64,000 nt of DNA from Bacillus sp. FJAT-42376 (GCF_003816055.1 NZ_CP033906.1:310001-374000), one strand, 5' to 3'. Positions 29,661 to 43,075 are shown, counted from the stretch's first letter. Numbers and translations are program-made. Notes: generated from the sequence alone by a model not told the origin.

Positions 29661-30481
29661 TGAAAAAAGGCAAAACGAACTGGCTTGTTACGGCCTTGCT
29701 GATTGCAGGCTCGCTGCTTATTCTTTTTCCGCTATACCTGGCTGTGACCATTTCCTTTAAGAAACCAGACGAGATGGGCAAATCGCTTCTGGCGCTGCCG
29801 GAGCATTGGGACTTTTCAAATTATGCCCAAGCCATTGAATTGACTAATTTTTTTCAGGCAATGGGAAACAGCCTGTTTATTACCATTTTTGTCGTCGTTC
29901 TGACTCTATTAACAAACTCGATGGTTGCCTATGCAATCGCCCGGAATATGCATAAAAAGTTTTATAAATTTGTTTTCTATTATCTGGTGAGCGCGATGTT
30001 CATCCCGTTCCCGATTATCATGCTGCCGATTGTTAAGCAGACGGCACAGTGGAATCTCGATAACCTGGTTGGGCTGATTTTTCTTTATGTGGTATACGGG
30101 TTAGCCTTTAATGTCTTTTTATATGTCGGCTATATTAAATCCATCCCCGCAGAGCTTGAGGAAGCGGCCATTGTGGATGGAGCAAGTACATGGGTCGTTT
30201 TTTGGAAAGTCATATTCCCGCTGCTCATGCCGATGAATGCTACAGTCGGCATTCTGACCACTCTATGGGCCTGGAATGACTTTATGCTTCCGCTTGTCAT
30301 CATCAGCGACCGGGAGCTTTCCACTCTGCCGCTCGTTCAATTTGTCTTCCAGGGCCAGTTCAGCACGGACTATAATCTGGCATTTTCATCTTATTTAATG
30401 GCGCTTGCCCCGATGATCCTCGTGTATATCATTGCCCAGAAATGGATTATCAGCGGGGTTACAAAAGGGGCCATTAAATAG
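29660..30481 (+). CDS. Sugar ABC transporter permease (MalG/UgpE type)
   Basis: The 273-residue second permease starts MKKGKTNWLVTALLIAGSLLILFPLYLAVTISFK and contains the EAA loop EEAAIVDGASTWVVFWKVIFPLLMP near residue 168. It should form a heterodimer with the upstream permease to import a sugar in the CUT1 class. GAAGAGAGGTGGAA upstream supplies the ribosome site. After it a non-coding gap of 122 bases leads to an unrelated surface-protein gene; I see only weak hairpins there. Confidence 0.93.
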   Translation: MKKGKTNWLVTALLIAGSLLILFPLYLAVTISFKKPDEMGKSLLALPEHWDFSNYAQAIELTNFFQAMGNSLFITIFVVVLTLLTNSMVAYAIARNMHKKFYKFVFYYLVSAMFIPFPIIMLPIVKQTAQWNLDNLVGLIFLYVVYGLAFNVFLYVGYIKSIPAELEEAAIVDGASTWVVFWKVIFPLLMPMNATVGILTTLWAWNDFMLPLVIISDRELSTLPLVQFVFQGQFSTDYNLAFSSYLMALAPMILVYIIAQKWIISGVTKGAIK

Positions 30482-30566
30482 GGCTGTTTTTTCGGACGGC
30501 TATCTTTCAGAAAGCATCCTGAAGAAAAATGTTCGAAAGCTGTGATCCATTTTTCATCCCTCTCCG

Positions 30567-30579
30567 TTTACTTAGTAAA
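30567..30579. promoter_or_regulatory. Palindrome upstream of the surface-protein gene
   Basis: TTTACTTAGTAAA is a perfect 13-base odd palindrome 24 bases upstream of the start codon. It may be an operator; the binding protein is unknown, and A/T-rich palindromes of this size can occur by chance. Confidence 0.35.
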
Positions 30580-30603
30580 TAAAACGATAGAGGAGAGATG
30601 AAA

Positions 30604-31992
30604 ATGAACATTCAAATGAAAATGAAACGAACATGGATGGCCGTACCGCTAAGTGTTGCTCTACTAGTGCCAGGAGCAGGTGTTGCTTCCGCTGCAGGTC
30701 ATGAAGGGCATTCCATGAATCATTCCGGTAATATGAAGATGTCAGCCGAGGTTTCTAACCCTGCGATCGACCTGCGGGCTAATCTTGACGCCATTCTATC
30801 AGAGCATGCATACCTTGCAGTCGTAGCTATGCAAAAAGGCATTGATGGAAAAGAAGATTTCGATGCGGCAGCTGCTCAGCTCAATGAAAATACGGAGGCT
30901 CTATCAGCCGCAGTCGGTTCTGTTTACGGGGAAGAAGCAGGCAATGCATTCAAGGAAATCTGGGGCAGCCACATCGGCTACTTCGTAGATTATGTGAAAG
31001 CAACCGCTGCAAAAGATGAAGACGGCAAAATGCAAGCGAAGAAAGAGCTAGATGAATACCGTTCTGAACAAGCCCAATTTTTAGATAAAGCAACAGGCGG
31101 CCGCCTGAAAGCGAAAGATCTTGAAGAAGGCCTGAAAATGCATGTGAATGAACTAATTACAGCATTCGACAGCTATACAGAGAAAGACTATGATACAACC
31201 TACAGCACAGTAAGAGAATCCATTAAACACATGTATGGGGTAGGAAAAGCTCTTTCCTGGGCCATCACAGATCAGTTCCCTGACAAATTCGAGGGGAAAT
31301 CTGTTGATACCCCTGCAGCCAATCTAAGAGCGGATTTAAACTATCTGTTCTCTGAGCATGCAGCTCTAGCAGCCCTGGCGATGCAAAAAGGGATTGACGG
31401 GACAGAAGATTTTGACGAGGCTGCTGCGGCCCTTAACGAAAATACAAATGATCTGTCAGCTTCTGTTGCATCCGTATACGGAAAAGAAGGCGGAGAGCAG
31501 TATAAAAAAATCTGGAACAGCCACATTGGCTACCTTGTAGACTATGTAAAAGCTACTGGTGCAAAAGATGAAAAAGCAAAAGAAATGGCGTTAAAGGAAC
31601 TGGATGAGTATCGTGCAGAACAGGCAAAATTCCTGGATACAGCAACGGAAGGCCGATTGAAAGCCGCTGATCTGGAAAAAGGCTTGGAAGTGCACATTGA
31701 TCAGCTGCTGAATGCTTTTAACAGCTACAATGAAAAAGATTATGATATGGCCTATGACAGCATTCATGAGGCATACAACCATATGTTCGGGGTAGGTCTT
31801 GGCGTCTCAGGTGCCATTGTAGATCAATATCCTGATAAGTTTATGGGCAAAATGCCAACGGAAATGCCGAAAACAGGAATGGGCGGAACCTCTGAAACAG
31901 GAAATTCTTCATTGATTTGGATGAGTGTGTCCGGTTTCATCCTTGCCCTTGCTGCTATCGCAACAATCGTCCGCAAAAGAAGACTGAACTAA
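30604..31992 (+). CDS. Putative sortase-anchored surface protein with two tandem repeats
   Basis: I do not recognise a named family. The 462-residue protein has a signal peptide (cleavage near ASAAG), a His/Met-rich stretch HEGHSMNHSGNMKM, and two homologous domains of about 180 residues (about 55-230 and 237-410). Each contains SEHA, MQKGIDG, EDFD, a SHIGY-VDYVKA block, EQA-FLD-AT-GRLKA and a final DQ-PDKF. The C terminus has MPKTG, a hydrophobic segment and RKRRLN, which is a cell-wall sorting signal with M in place of L. The start was set at the second ATG because AGGAG is too near the first. Conserved histidines suggest metal binding (inference). Confidence 0.75.
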   Translation: MNIQMKMKRTWMAVPLSVALLVPGAGVASAAGHEGHSMNHSGNMKMSAEVSNPAIDLRANLDAILSEHAYLAVVAMQKGIDGKEDFDAAAAQLNENTEALSAAVGSVYGEEAGNAFKEIWGSHIGYFVDYVKATAAKDEDGKMQAKKELDEYRSEQAQFLDKATGGRLKAKDLEEGLKMHVNELITAFDSYTEKDYDTTYSTVRESIKHMYGVGKALSWAITDQFPDKFEGKSVDTPAANLRADLNYLFSEHAALAALAMQKGIDGTEDFDEAAAALNENTNDLSASVASVYGKEGGEQYKKIWNSHIGYLVDYVKATGAKDEKAKEMALKELDEYRAEQAKFLDTATEGRLKAADLEKGLEVHIDQLLNAFNSYNEKDYDMAYDSIHEAYNHMFGVGLGVSGAIVDQYPDKFMGKMPTEMPKTGMGGTSETGNSSLIWMSVSGFILALAAIATIVRKRRLN

Positions 31993-32017
31993 TGGAAATC
32001 GGTTTTTTAGAGAGAAG

Positions 32018-32038
32018 CCTCCAGTTTATAGCTGGAGG
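32018..32038 (+). terminator. Terminator after the surface-protein gene
   Basis: CCTCCAG and CTGGAGG pair around a seven-base loop followed by TTCTTTTTT. Confidence 0.88.
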
Positions 32039-32237
32039 TTCTTTTTTGTGAAAAAATTTTGATCAAAAATTCACAAAGAGAGGAGTTTTTCGCCAATAGA
32101 CGTGTAATATAAAGGGATTATTGATATAATGGAGAATATGGCCTGATTTCAAACTACATAAATCTTTGAAATGATTTTCATATAAACGGAGATAGTTTTT
32201 TCTAACTCCCAAACTAAAGTTCTGGGGAGGTTTAAAC

Positions 32238-34730
32238 ATGGCTGAAGATAAAACACCTCAAGTGAAAGAAATAAATATTAGCCAGGAGATGCGTTCTTCT
32301 TTCCTGGATTATGCGATGAGTGTCATCGTATCACGTGCCCTTCCTGATGTCCGCGACGGATTGAAACCGGTGCACCGCAGAATTTTGTATGCGATGAATG
32401 ATCTCGGCATGACGAGCGATAAGCCATTCAAAAAGTCTGCCCGTATCGTCGGTGAAGTAATCGGTAAGTATCACCCGCATGGTGATTCCGCTGTTTACGA
32501 CACAATGGTCAGGATGGCGCAGGACTTCAACTTCCGGTACATGCTTGTTGACGGACACGGCAACTTCGGTTCAGTGGACGGCGATGCAGCTGCTGCGATG
32601 CGTTATACAGAAGCGCGCATGTCTAAAATTTCAATGGAAATCCTCCGGGATATTAATAAAGATACAATTGACTATCAAGATAACTACGATGGTTCCGAAA
32701 AAGAGCCAGTCGTTCTTCCTGCAAGATTCCCGAATCTCCTTGTGAACGGGGCAGCGGGAATTGCAGTCGGAATGGCGACCAATATTCCTCCTCATCAGCT
32801 GGGTGAGGTAATTGACGGGGTTCTTGCAGTCAGCAAAAATCCGGAAATCACGATCGCCGACCTAATGGAAATCATTCCTGGTCCGGACTTCCCGACTGCC
32901 GGCCAGATTCTTGGGCGAAGCGGGATCCGCAAAGCATACGAAACGGGCAGAGGCTCCATTATTGTCCGTGCGAAAGTTGAGATTGAAGAGAAGCCGTCCG
33001 GTAAACAGGTCATTCTTGTTCACGAGCTTCCTTATCAGGTCAATAAAGCAAGATTAATTGAAAAAATCGCTGACCTTGTCCGCGATAAAAAGATAGAAGG
33101 CATCTCTGATCTCCGTGATGAATCCGACCGGAACGGAATGAGGATTGTCATCGAAGTCCGGAAAGACGCCAATGCGAATGTTCTTTTAAATAATCTCTAT
33201 AAACAGACGGCTCTGCAGACAAGCTTCGGGATCAATATGCTTGCTCTTGCAAACGGCCAGCCTCAGGTATTGAACCTTAAGCAGTTCCTGGAACACTATC
33301 TGGAGCATCAGAAGGTTGTCATTAAGCGCCGTACAGCATTCGAATTAAGGAAAGCTGAAGCACGCGCCCATATTTTAGAAGGTCTGCGTATTGCACTGGA
33401 TCACTTGGATGCAGTCATTGCGCTGATCCGCGGATCACAGACAACGGACATTGCCCGCACAGGATTGATGGAGCAGTTTTCTCTCAGCGAAAAACAGGCT
33501 CAGGCTATCCTTGACATGCGTCTGCAGCGTCTGACTGGTCTGGAACGCGAAAAAATTGAAGAAGAATACCAGGGGCTTGTTCAGCTTATTGCCGAGCTGA
33601 AAGCCATCCTCGCTGATGAGGAAAAAGTTCTTGAAATCATCAGAGAAGAGCTGCTTGAAATAAAGGAGCGTTTCAATGATGTGCGCCGTACAGAAATTAT
33701 TGCGGGAGGAGCAGAAGTATTTGAAGACGAAGATTTAATCCCAGTCGAAAATATTGTTCTGACGCTAACGCATAACGGATACATTAAACGTCTCCCTATC
33801 TCAACCTACCGCAGCCAGAAACGCGGAGGAAGAGGCATTCAGGGGATGGGAACGAATGAAGATGACTTTGTAGACCAGCTTCTGACAACGTCTACCCACG
33901 ACACCATCCTTTACTTTACAAACAAAGGGAAAGTGTACCGTACAAAAGGATACGAGGTTCCTGAATACGGCCGCACGGCAAAAGGACTTCCGATCGTCAA
34001 CCTCCTTGGAGTGGAACGCGATGAATGGGTAAAAGCCATCATTCCTGTTTCGGAATTCGTGGATGACTGGTATCTCTTCTTCACAACGAAAGAAGGAATC
34101 TCCAAAAGGACTCCGCTTTCCCAGTTTGCGAACATCCGTACCAACGGCTTAATCGCCCTTGGACTCCGCGAGGAAGATGAATTGATTTCTGTCCGGCTTA
34201 CAGACGGCTCCAAGGACATCATCATCGGAACGAAAAACGGGATGATGATTCGCTTCCCTGAAACAGACGTGCGTCAAATGGGAAGAACCGCTACTGGAGT
34301 GAAGGGGATCAATTTGAGCAGCGGCGATGAAGTGGTCGGCATGGAAATTTTGGAAGAAAACACAGATATTCTGATTGTGACACGCAACGGATTTGGAAAA
34401 AGAACTCCTGCTGAGGAGTACCGAATTCAAAGCCGCGGCGGTAAAGGACTCAAAACGTGCAACATCACGGAGAAAAACGGTTCTGTCGTAGCCTTTAAAG
34501 CATCGTCAGGAGAAGAAGACCTGATGCTTATTACGGCAAACGGAGTTCTTATCAGAATGGATGTCAACGACATTTCCACGATGGGACGGAACACACAAGG
34601 TGTCCGCTTAATCAGACTCAATGAGAATCACCATGTTTCAACGGTTGCTCTTGTTGAAAAAGAGGAACCGGAAACAGAGGAACAAATGATTGAAGAGGGA
34701 CAAAACGATCCTGAATCTTCTGCTGAATAA
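32238..34730 (+). CDS. gyrA: DNA gyrase subunit A
   Basis: GyrA cuts and religates DNA and wraps it through its C-terminal beta-pinwheel. The 830-residue protein has the winged-helix region with the active-site tyrosine in [11 protein letters not shown] (Y123). The quinolone-determining region reads [12 protein letters not shown] with S84 and D88, the unmutated type. The C-terminal domain carries the GyrA box QKRGGRG near residue 533. An acidic Glu-rich tail ends the protein. GGGGAGGTTTAAAC precedes the ATG. A perfect TATAAT at 32125 with a poor -35 may be its own promoter. Confidence 0.99.
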   Translation: MAEDKTPQVKEINISQEMRSSFLDYAMSVIVSRALPDVRDGLKPVHRRILYAMNDLGMTSDKPFKKSARIVGEVIGKYHPHGDSAVYDTMVRMAQDFNFRYMLVDGHGNFGSVDGDAAAAMRYTEARMSKISMEILRDINKDTIDYQDNYDGSEKEPVVLPARFPNLLVNGAAGIAVGMATNIPPHQLGEVIDGVLAVSKNPEITIADLMEIIPGPDFPTAGQILGRSGIRKAYETGRGSIIVRAKVEIEEKPSGKQVILVHELPYQVNKARLIEKIADLVRDKKIEGISDLRDESDRNGMRIVIEVRKDANANVLLNNLYKQTALQTSFGINMLALANGQPQVLNLKQFLEHYLEHQKVVIKRRTAFELRKAEARAHILEGLRIALDHLDAVIALIRGSQTTDIARTGLMEQFSLSEKQAQAILDMRLQRLTGLEREKIEEEYQGLVQLIAELKAILADEEKVLEIIREELLEIKERFNDVRRTEIIAGGAEVFEDEDLIPVENIVLTLTHNGYIKRLPISTYRSQKRGGRGIQGMGTNEDDFVDQLLTTSTHDTILYFTNKGKVYRTKGYEVPEYGRTAKGLPIVNLLGVERDEWVKAIIPVSEFVDDWYLFFTTKEGISKRTPLSQFANIRTNGLIALGLREEDELISVRLTDGSKDIIIGTKNGMMIRFPETDVRQMGRTATGVKGINLSSGDEVVGMEILEENTDILIVTRNGFGKRTPAEEYRIQSRGGKGLKTCNITEKNGSVVAFKASSGEEDLMLITANGVLIRMDVNDISTMGRNTQGVRLIRLNENHHVSTVALVEKEEPETEEQMIEEGQNDPESSAE

Positions 34731-34744
34731 AAATAGCAAAAAAA

Positions 34745-34768
34745 GGGACAACCGTTAAAGGTTGTCCC
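34745..34768 (+). terminator. Terminator of gyrA
   Basis: GGGACAACC and GGTTGTCCC pair perfectly with a six-base loop and are followed by TTTTTTT. Confidence 0.93.
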
Positions 34769-34832
34769 TTTTTTTGCCGATAAAAAGAATATATAGGACA
34801 AATGACTCATTAAGACAGGGGGTGTTTCGAAC

Positions 34833-35900
34833 GTGCGTACAGGATTAGAGCAAATTATCGAAGGCTGTATCCTGGCAGAGGATATAAAAGGGAAATCGAA
34901 AGAGCCATTAATGCGGAAAGAAACGGTTATGGATGAAGAGATGCTTGGTGTTCTCCGGGCTTTTCTTGTTAAAGAGGTTGACGTTCAGCCTTATTTAACG
35001 AATGGAGATGCATTTCAGCCGGGCTACCGCATTTCTTCTGAGGTAAATGAAAGCGTTCCAACGGATTTCTTTGCTGCCTTCAGGAAGAGTACGGAGCTTT
35101 TCCGCCGGAATTTTCATGCATGGCAATCAGGGGTGGCAATTGATATCCCGAAGGTTCGCGAAATTGTTTTGCCGCTCGCTGATTTATTTAAAGATGAGCC
35201 GAAGGAAATTCTGAAAATCCCGGTCTATTATTCAGGGGAAGAATACATTGTGCAGCACTGCCTTGCTGTCTCGATCATGAGCTATTACATGGCGAAAGAA
35301 CTGAATTTTCCAAGCGGAGAAATGAATCAGATCGCCCTGGCTGGTGTTTTAAGCGATTGCGGCATGTCAAAAATTCAGTCATCTGTTCTTCTTAAAAAGC
35401 TGGCTCTTACGGATCGGGAATTCGCTGAAATTAAACAGCATTCCATTAGCAGCTACAAAATGATTAAAGACATCGCAACGATAAAAGAGGGAGTTAAAGT
35501 AGGCGTGCTTCAGCATCATGAAAGAATGGACGGGAGCGGGTATCCGCTGGGGGTAAAGGGGGACCAGCTTCATCCGTACGGGAAAATTGTAGCGCTTGCT
35601 GATACGTTCATGGCCATGATTTGCCCAAGGCCATACCGGGAAGGACTTTCACCCTTTAAAGTTTTTGAAGAAATCAAACATGATAGTTTTGGAAAATTTG
35701 ATCTTACCGCTGTAAATGTCCTTTCAAAGCTGCTCGTCCGTATCCTTCACGGCTCCCGGGTAAGGATCTCGAACGGGGAAATAGGAGAAGTGATTTTCAC
35801 AGATTCTCAAAAACCGGTCAGACCGATTGTCAGCCTGGAATCGGGAGAGATGATTCAGCTTGAAAGACGCATGGATCTTTATATAGTAGAAACTCTATAA
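34833..35900 (+). CDS. HD-GYP domain protein with altered metal motif
   Basis: HD-GYP proteins hydrolyse cyclic di-GMP or related dinucleotides. This 355-residue protein starts at GTG (after GGGGGTG) and has an N-terminal region of about 150 residues of unknown fold. The HD-GYP region spans about 150-300: EEYIVQHCLAVS, then ALAGVLSDCGMSKIQ, HSISSYKMIK and LQHHERMDGSGYPLG. Where active members have HDIGK, this one has SDCGMS: the histidine of the HD pair is serine. The later HH and GSGYP motif are kept. It may be weakly active or a binding protein. No signal or membrane helix is seen. Confidence 0.85.
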   Translation: MRTGLEQIIEGCILAEDIKGKSKEPLMRKETVMDEEMLGVLRAFLVKEVDVQPYLTNGDAFQPGYRISSEVNESVPTDFFAAFRKSTELFRRNFHAWQSGVAIDIPKVREIVLPLADLFKDEPKEILKIPVYYSGEEYIVQHCLAVSIMSYYMAKELNFPSGEMNQIALAGVLSDCGMSKIQSSVLLKKLALTDREFAEIKQHSISSYKMIKDIATIKEGVKVGVLQHHERMDGSGYPLGVKGDQLHPYGKIVALADTFMAMICPRPYREGLSPFKVFEEIKHDSFGKFDLTAVNVLSKLLVRILHGSRVRISNGEIGEVIFTDSQKPVRPIVSLESGEMIQLERRMDLYIVETL

Positions 35901-35923
35901 AGAGCTGGTTTATGCCGGCTCTT
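35899..35923 (+). terminator. Terminator of the HD-GYP gene
   Basis: AAGAGCTGG pairs with CCGGCTCTT (one T-G) around a short loop and is followed by TTCTGTT. The stop codon overlaps the 5' arm. Confidence 0.75.
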
Positions 35924-35986
35924 TTCTGTTCATTTAGCGGATTTTCTAAATAAAACAAAAGATATTAAAAAAGTTTTAAAAAAACC

Positions 35987-36016
35987 TTGACCCAGTATTG
36001 CCTGCGGTGGTATATT
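35987..36016 (+). promoter_or_regulatory. Promoter of rRNA operon 1
   Basis: TTGACC and TATATT are 18 bases apart, with an A-rich stretch upstream (35945-35985) that could act as an UP element. Only one clear promoter is seen, in contrast to two before operon 2. Confidence 0.8.
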
Positions 36017-36066
36017 AAGATAGTTCCTTCGGGAGCAACAAGAAAACACAGCAAAAAAGTTCTTTG

Positions 36067-36087
36067 AAAACTAAACAAATCGAAGTG
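36067..36087 (+). other. 16S processing stem, upstream strand
   Basis: AAAACTAAACAAATCGAAGTG is complementary to 37718-37739 downstream of 16S, with one bulged base. The pair would bring both ends of the 16S precursor together for RNase III-type cleavage. Confidence 0.7.
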
Positions 36088-36130
36088 CCAACGTTAATTC
36101 TAGAGCAACAAACAAGAGCTAGTCAAACTA

Positions 36131-40838
<4,708 letters not shown>

Positions 40839-40873
40839 TTTATTCAAGTAAGGCTTCCCTACTCGTGAAGCAC

Positions 40874-40889
40874 ATCGTTATCTAGTTTT
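40874..40889 (+). other. 23S processing stem, downstream strand
   Basis: ATCGTTATCTAGTTTT is the exact complement of 37771-37786 upstream of 23S. The stem probably guides RNase III and Mini-III processing. Confidence 0.75.
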
Positions 40890-40914
40890 GAAAGAGCAAT
40901 CTTTCAACTTTATA

Positions 40915-41030
<116 letters not shown>

Positions 41031-41040
41031 ACAAGAAAAA

Positions 41041-41066
41041 AAGGCTTGCCCCCTGGGGCGGGCCTT
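41041..41066 (+). terminator. Terminator of rRNA operon 1
   Basis: AAGGCTTGCCCC pairs with GGGGCGGGCCTT (two T-G pairs), followed by a T run, 10 bases after 5S. Confidence 0.88.
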
Positions 41067-41231
41067 TTTTGTGTTTCGGTGCGGAAAACGGATGGAGGGG
41101 GAAGTGGATACTCGATCCCGGTTGGTCATTGTGGGCTTTTTAAAGGATACCCCTGGGATAGGAGAAGTAGGCGAATACTCGATCCGGTTAGACAGTGATC
41201 CAGCTGCTGATCATGTCGATTTTTAGGGTTT

Positions 41232-41400
41232 CGATAATAAATGGGGCATTTTCGAGAATATATGAAGATTTTCGATAATAAAACGGCCTGTTTCGATAAT
41301 AAATCCCCTGCGAATGGAATAACTGTTTACTCAACTGGTAGCTCGATGCGTCGAATCCTCCCGAAAAATCGATATCAGTCTCCTTTTCGTCGATATCTCT
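41232..41400. repeat. 20-21 bp periodic repeat array, left part
   Basis: The core CGATAATAAA or a variant recurs at 41232, 41253, 41273 and 41294, spaced 21, 20 and 21 bases. After a less regular stretch, CGATATC recurs at 41370 and 41391, 21 apart. Segments between the cores are not conserved. The IS3 element begins immediately after the last core, and the array resumes on its far side. No gene is supported between 5S rRNA and the transposase. Confidence 0.75.
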
Positions 41401-41471
41401 CAGGCCCCCTAACTAGTTTGGACACCTCCACTCATTCTAAATATAATGAGGGCAGAGGAGATGAGGCCAAG

Positions 41472-41780
41472 ATGAAGAGAAAGAATGGTCCGATTGAGGA
41501 CGTAAAGAAGAAATATGTCAGAATGGCATTAGAGTCCGGCAATACGGCTTTCCTAGCCAGGAAATTATCAGTAGCTCCTTCTACTCTGTCTGGGTGGGTG
41601 CGCCAGTATCGGGATGAAGTCGAATTAGAGATGAAAATGGAGGGTGTCTCTCCCCTTTCTGAAAACTCTGGTACGGATGAGATCCAGAAAAAATATGATC
41701 AAGCCATGAAACTGTTAGGGGAAAAAGAGCTGGAAGTTGAAATGCTTCGAGAAATGATAAAAAAAAAATCGAAACGCTAA
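41472..41780 (+). CDS. IS3-family transposase OrfA
   Basis: The 102-residue protein starts MKRKNGPIEDVKKKYVRMAL and carries a helix-turn-helix (NTAFLARKLSVAPSTLSGWVRQ, about 23-45) that binds the IS ends. A leucine-rich coiled coil follows (QAMKLLGEKELEVEMLREMI). The ATG at 41472 has GAGGAGATGAGG upstream; the frame is open further left but only through the IS end. Just before its stop is a run of ten A (41759-41768), the expected slippery site for -1 frameshifting into orfB. Confidence 0.88.
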   Translation: MKRKNGPIEDVKKKYVRMALESGNTAFLARKLSVAPSTLSGWVRQYRDEVELEMKMEGVSPLSENSGTDEIQKKYDQAMKLLGEKELEVEMLREMIKKKSKR

Positions 41781-42724
41781 CCGATAAAGTCGAATTCGCA
41801 AAAGAATGGGTAGAAGCCGGGTTTGCGGTCACTCGGGTAATCAACATTGTGGGAATATCTAAGTCCACTTACTATTATCAACAGGCCAATCCCATTCCGG
41901 CGAAAAGGGTAGCTGGCGGAAGGCCTATCCCCGGTTTTTCCTTAGACTCAAAAGGAAAACGTGTATCTGACGAGCAAATCAAAGCGTACCTGGTCAAGCT
42001 GATCGGTGGTATGGAGGCGGTCTATGGGTATCGGAAACTGACAAGCTGCCTAAAACGGAAGCACCATCTGACCATCAGTAAAAAGAAGGTGTACCGTCTG
42101 TGCAAGGAAATGGGGATCCTGTTCCCTTTAAAAATTCGAAACAATAAGTACCCCAGAAAGATTGCCAGGAATCGAATCGTCACAGGTCCAAATCAAATGT
42201 GGCAGATTGACATCAAATATGGATACATCCCAGGCATAGAGCGTTTTTTCTACCTGGCAAGCGCGATAGACGTGTACGATCGGAAGATTGTCGGCTTTTA
42301 TTTAGGGAGAACATGTGGCGGGAAAGATATCACAAAAATGCTTAAGACGGCTCTGAGAGCCCGTAAAATAGAAAATTCCGGCGAAGAGAAGCTGGTGCTT
42401 AGAACCGATAATGGACCCCAGTTTATCGGGATCCAATTTCAAGAGTTCTGCCTGGAAAACAAAGAAAGGCTGGAGCATGAACGAATTCCTCCAAAGTCAC
42501 CTAATTTGAATGCTTATATCGAGTCCTTTCATAGCGTCCTCGAACGAGAGTGTTACCAGCGGCACGAATTCCAGACATTCGAAGAGGCCAATGAAGTCGT
42601 GAAGGAATACATTCAGTTTTACAATAACAAAAGACTGCATGGAAGCCTTGAGGACTGGCCTCCAGCTGTCTATTTTCAGAAACATAAAAAGGGTGAAGTA
42701 AAACCTAGAAAGATCGCTCTTTGA
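41759..42724 (+). CDS. IS3-family transposase OrfB (made as OrfAB by -1 frameshift)
   Basis: OrfB is the DDE integrase domain. After slippage on the A10 run the frame continues KKIETLTDKVEFAKEWVEAG, then WYY-type HTH_21 (GGMEAVYGYRKLTSCLKRKHHLTISKKKVYRL). The catalytic residues lie in MWQIDIKY, LRTDNGPQF and AYIESFHSVLERE, so D, D and E are all present. The first normal start codon in this frame lies at 41849. No stop or frameshift damage is seen, so the element could be active. Confidence 0.88.
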   Translation, partial: KKKIETLTDKVEFAKEWVEAGFAVTRVINIVGISKSTYYYQQANPIPAKRVAGGRPIPGFSLDSKGKRVSDEQIKAYLVKLIGGMEAVYGYRKLTSCLKRKHHLTISKKKVYRLCKEMGILFPLKIRNNKYPRKIARNRIVTGPNQMWQIDIKYGYIPGIERFFYLASAIDVYDRKIVGFYLGRTCGGKDITKMLKTALRARKIENSGEEKLVLRTDNGPQFIGIQFQEFCLENKERLEHERIPPKSPNLNAYIESFHSVLERECYQRHEFQTFEEANEVVKEYIQFYNNKRLHGSLEDWPPAVYFQKHKKGEVKPRKIAL

Positions 42725-42780
42725 AAAACGGAGAAAACATTAGAATTCGGAAGAGCGTGTCCAAAATTAGGGGGCTCAAC

Positions 42781-42896
42781 CGATATAATTTAAAAATCGC
42801 CCATATAATCAAAAAAACGTCGATATATCCAAAAAAACGTCGATAAATCGAAATAATCGACGATATCTCAAAAAATAGCCGATATCCTTCCTTTTT
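42781..42896. repeat. 20-bp periodic repeat array, right part
   Basis: Six units start at 42781, 42801, 42821, 42841, 42861 and 42880. Each begins CGATAT, CGATAA or CCATAT, followed by an A-rich tail such as CAAAAAAACGT. Spacing is exactly 20 for the first four intervals and 19 for the last. It is the continuation of the left array at 41232-41400. The following 180 bases to yaaC hold nothing I can identify. Confidence 0.8.
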
Positions 42897-43075
42897 CGAC
42901 CGAGATAACCCTTCCAAAACCAGCTGCTGTCCTCCCAATTGCAGCCGATAAACCTTATCTATCCCAAGTTCTATTAAATCGATGGCGGTATAATCACGAT
43001 TCTCGTTAAGGTACCTTAAAAAATCATCCCATACTCGTCAAGCAGCCGAAATATTGCCTCATGGACAATCCTCCG

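Larger units (their letters stand above)
41401..42780 (+). mobile_element. IS3-family insertion sequence, apparently intact
   Basis: About 1.38 kb with imperfect inverted ends: GCCCCCTAACTAGTTTGGAC on the left, and GCCCCCTAATTTTGGACAC on the opposite strand at the right. The left end has three extra bases in the middle. It holds orfA and orfB in the overlapping -1 arrangement of the family, with all three DDE residues. The exact tips and a target duplication cannot be settled. It sits between rRNA operon 1 and yaaC and interrupts a repeat array. Confidence 0.88.

Noticed and set aside
41391..42790. Target-site duplication around the IS3 element
   Set aside because: CGATAT occurs on both sides but belongs to the repeat array, so it cannot be taken as a duplication.
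41232..42896. CRISPR array interpretation of the 20-21 bp repeats
   Set aside because: The conserved core is only 6-10 bases and the period is 20-21, too short for repeat plus spacer. No cas genes are present.
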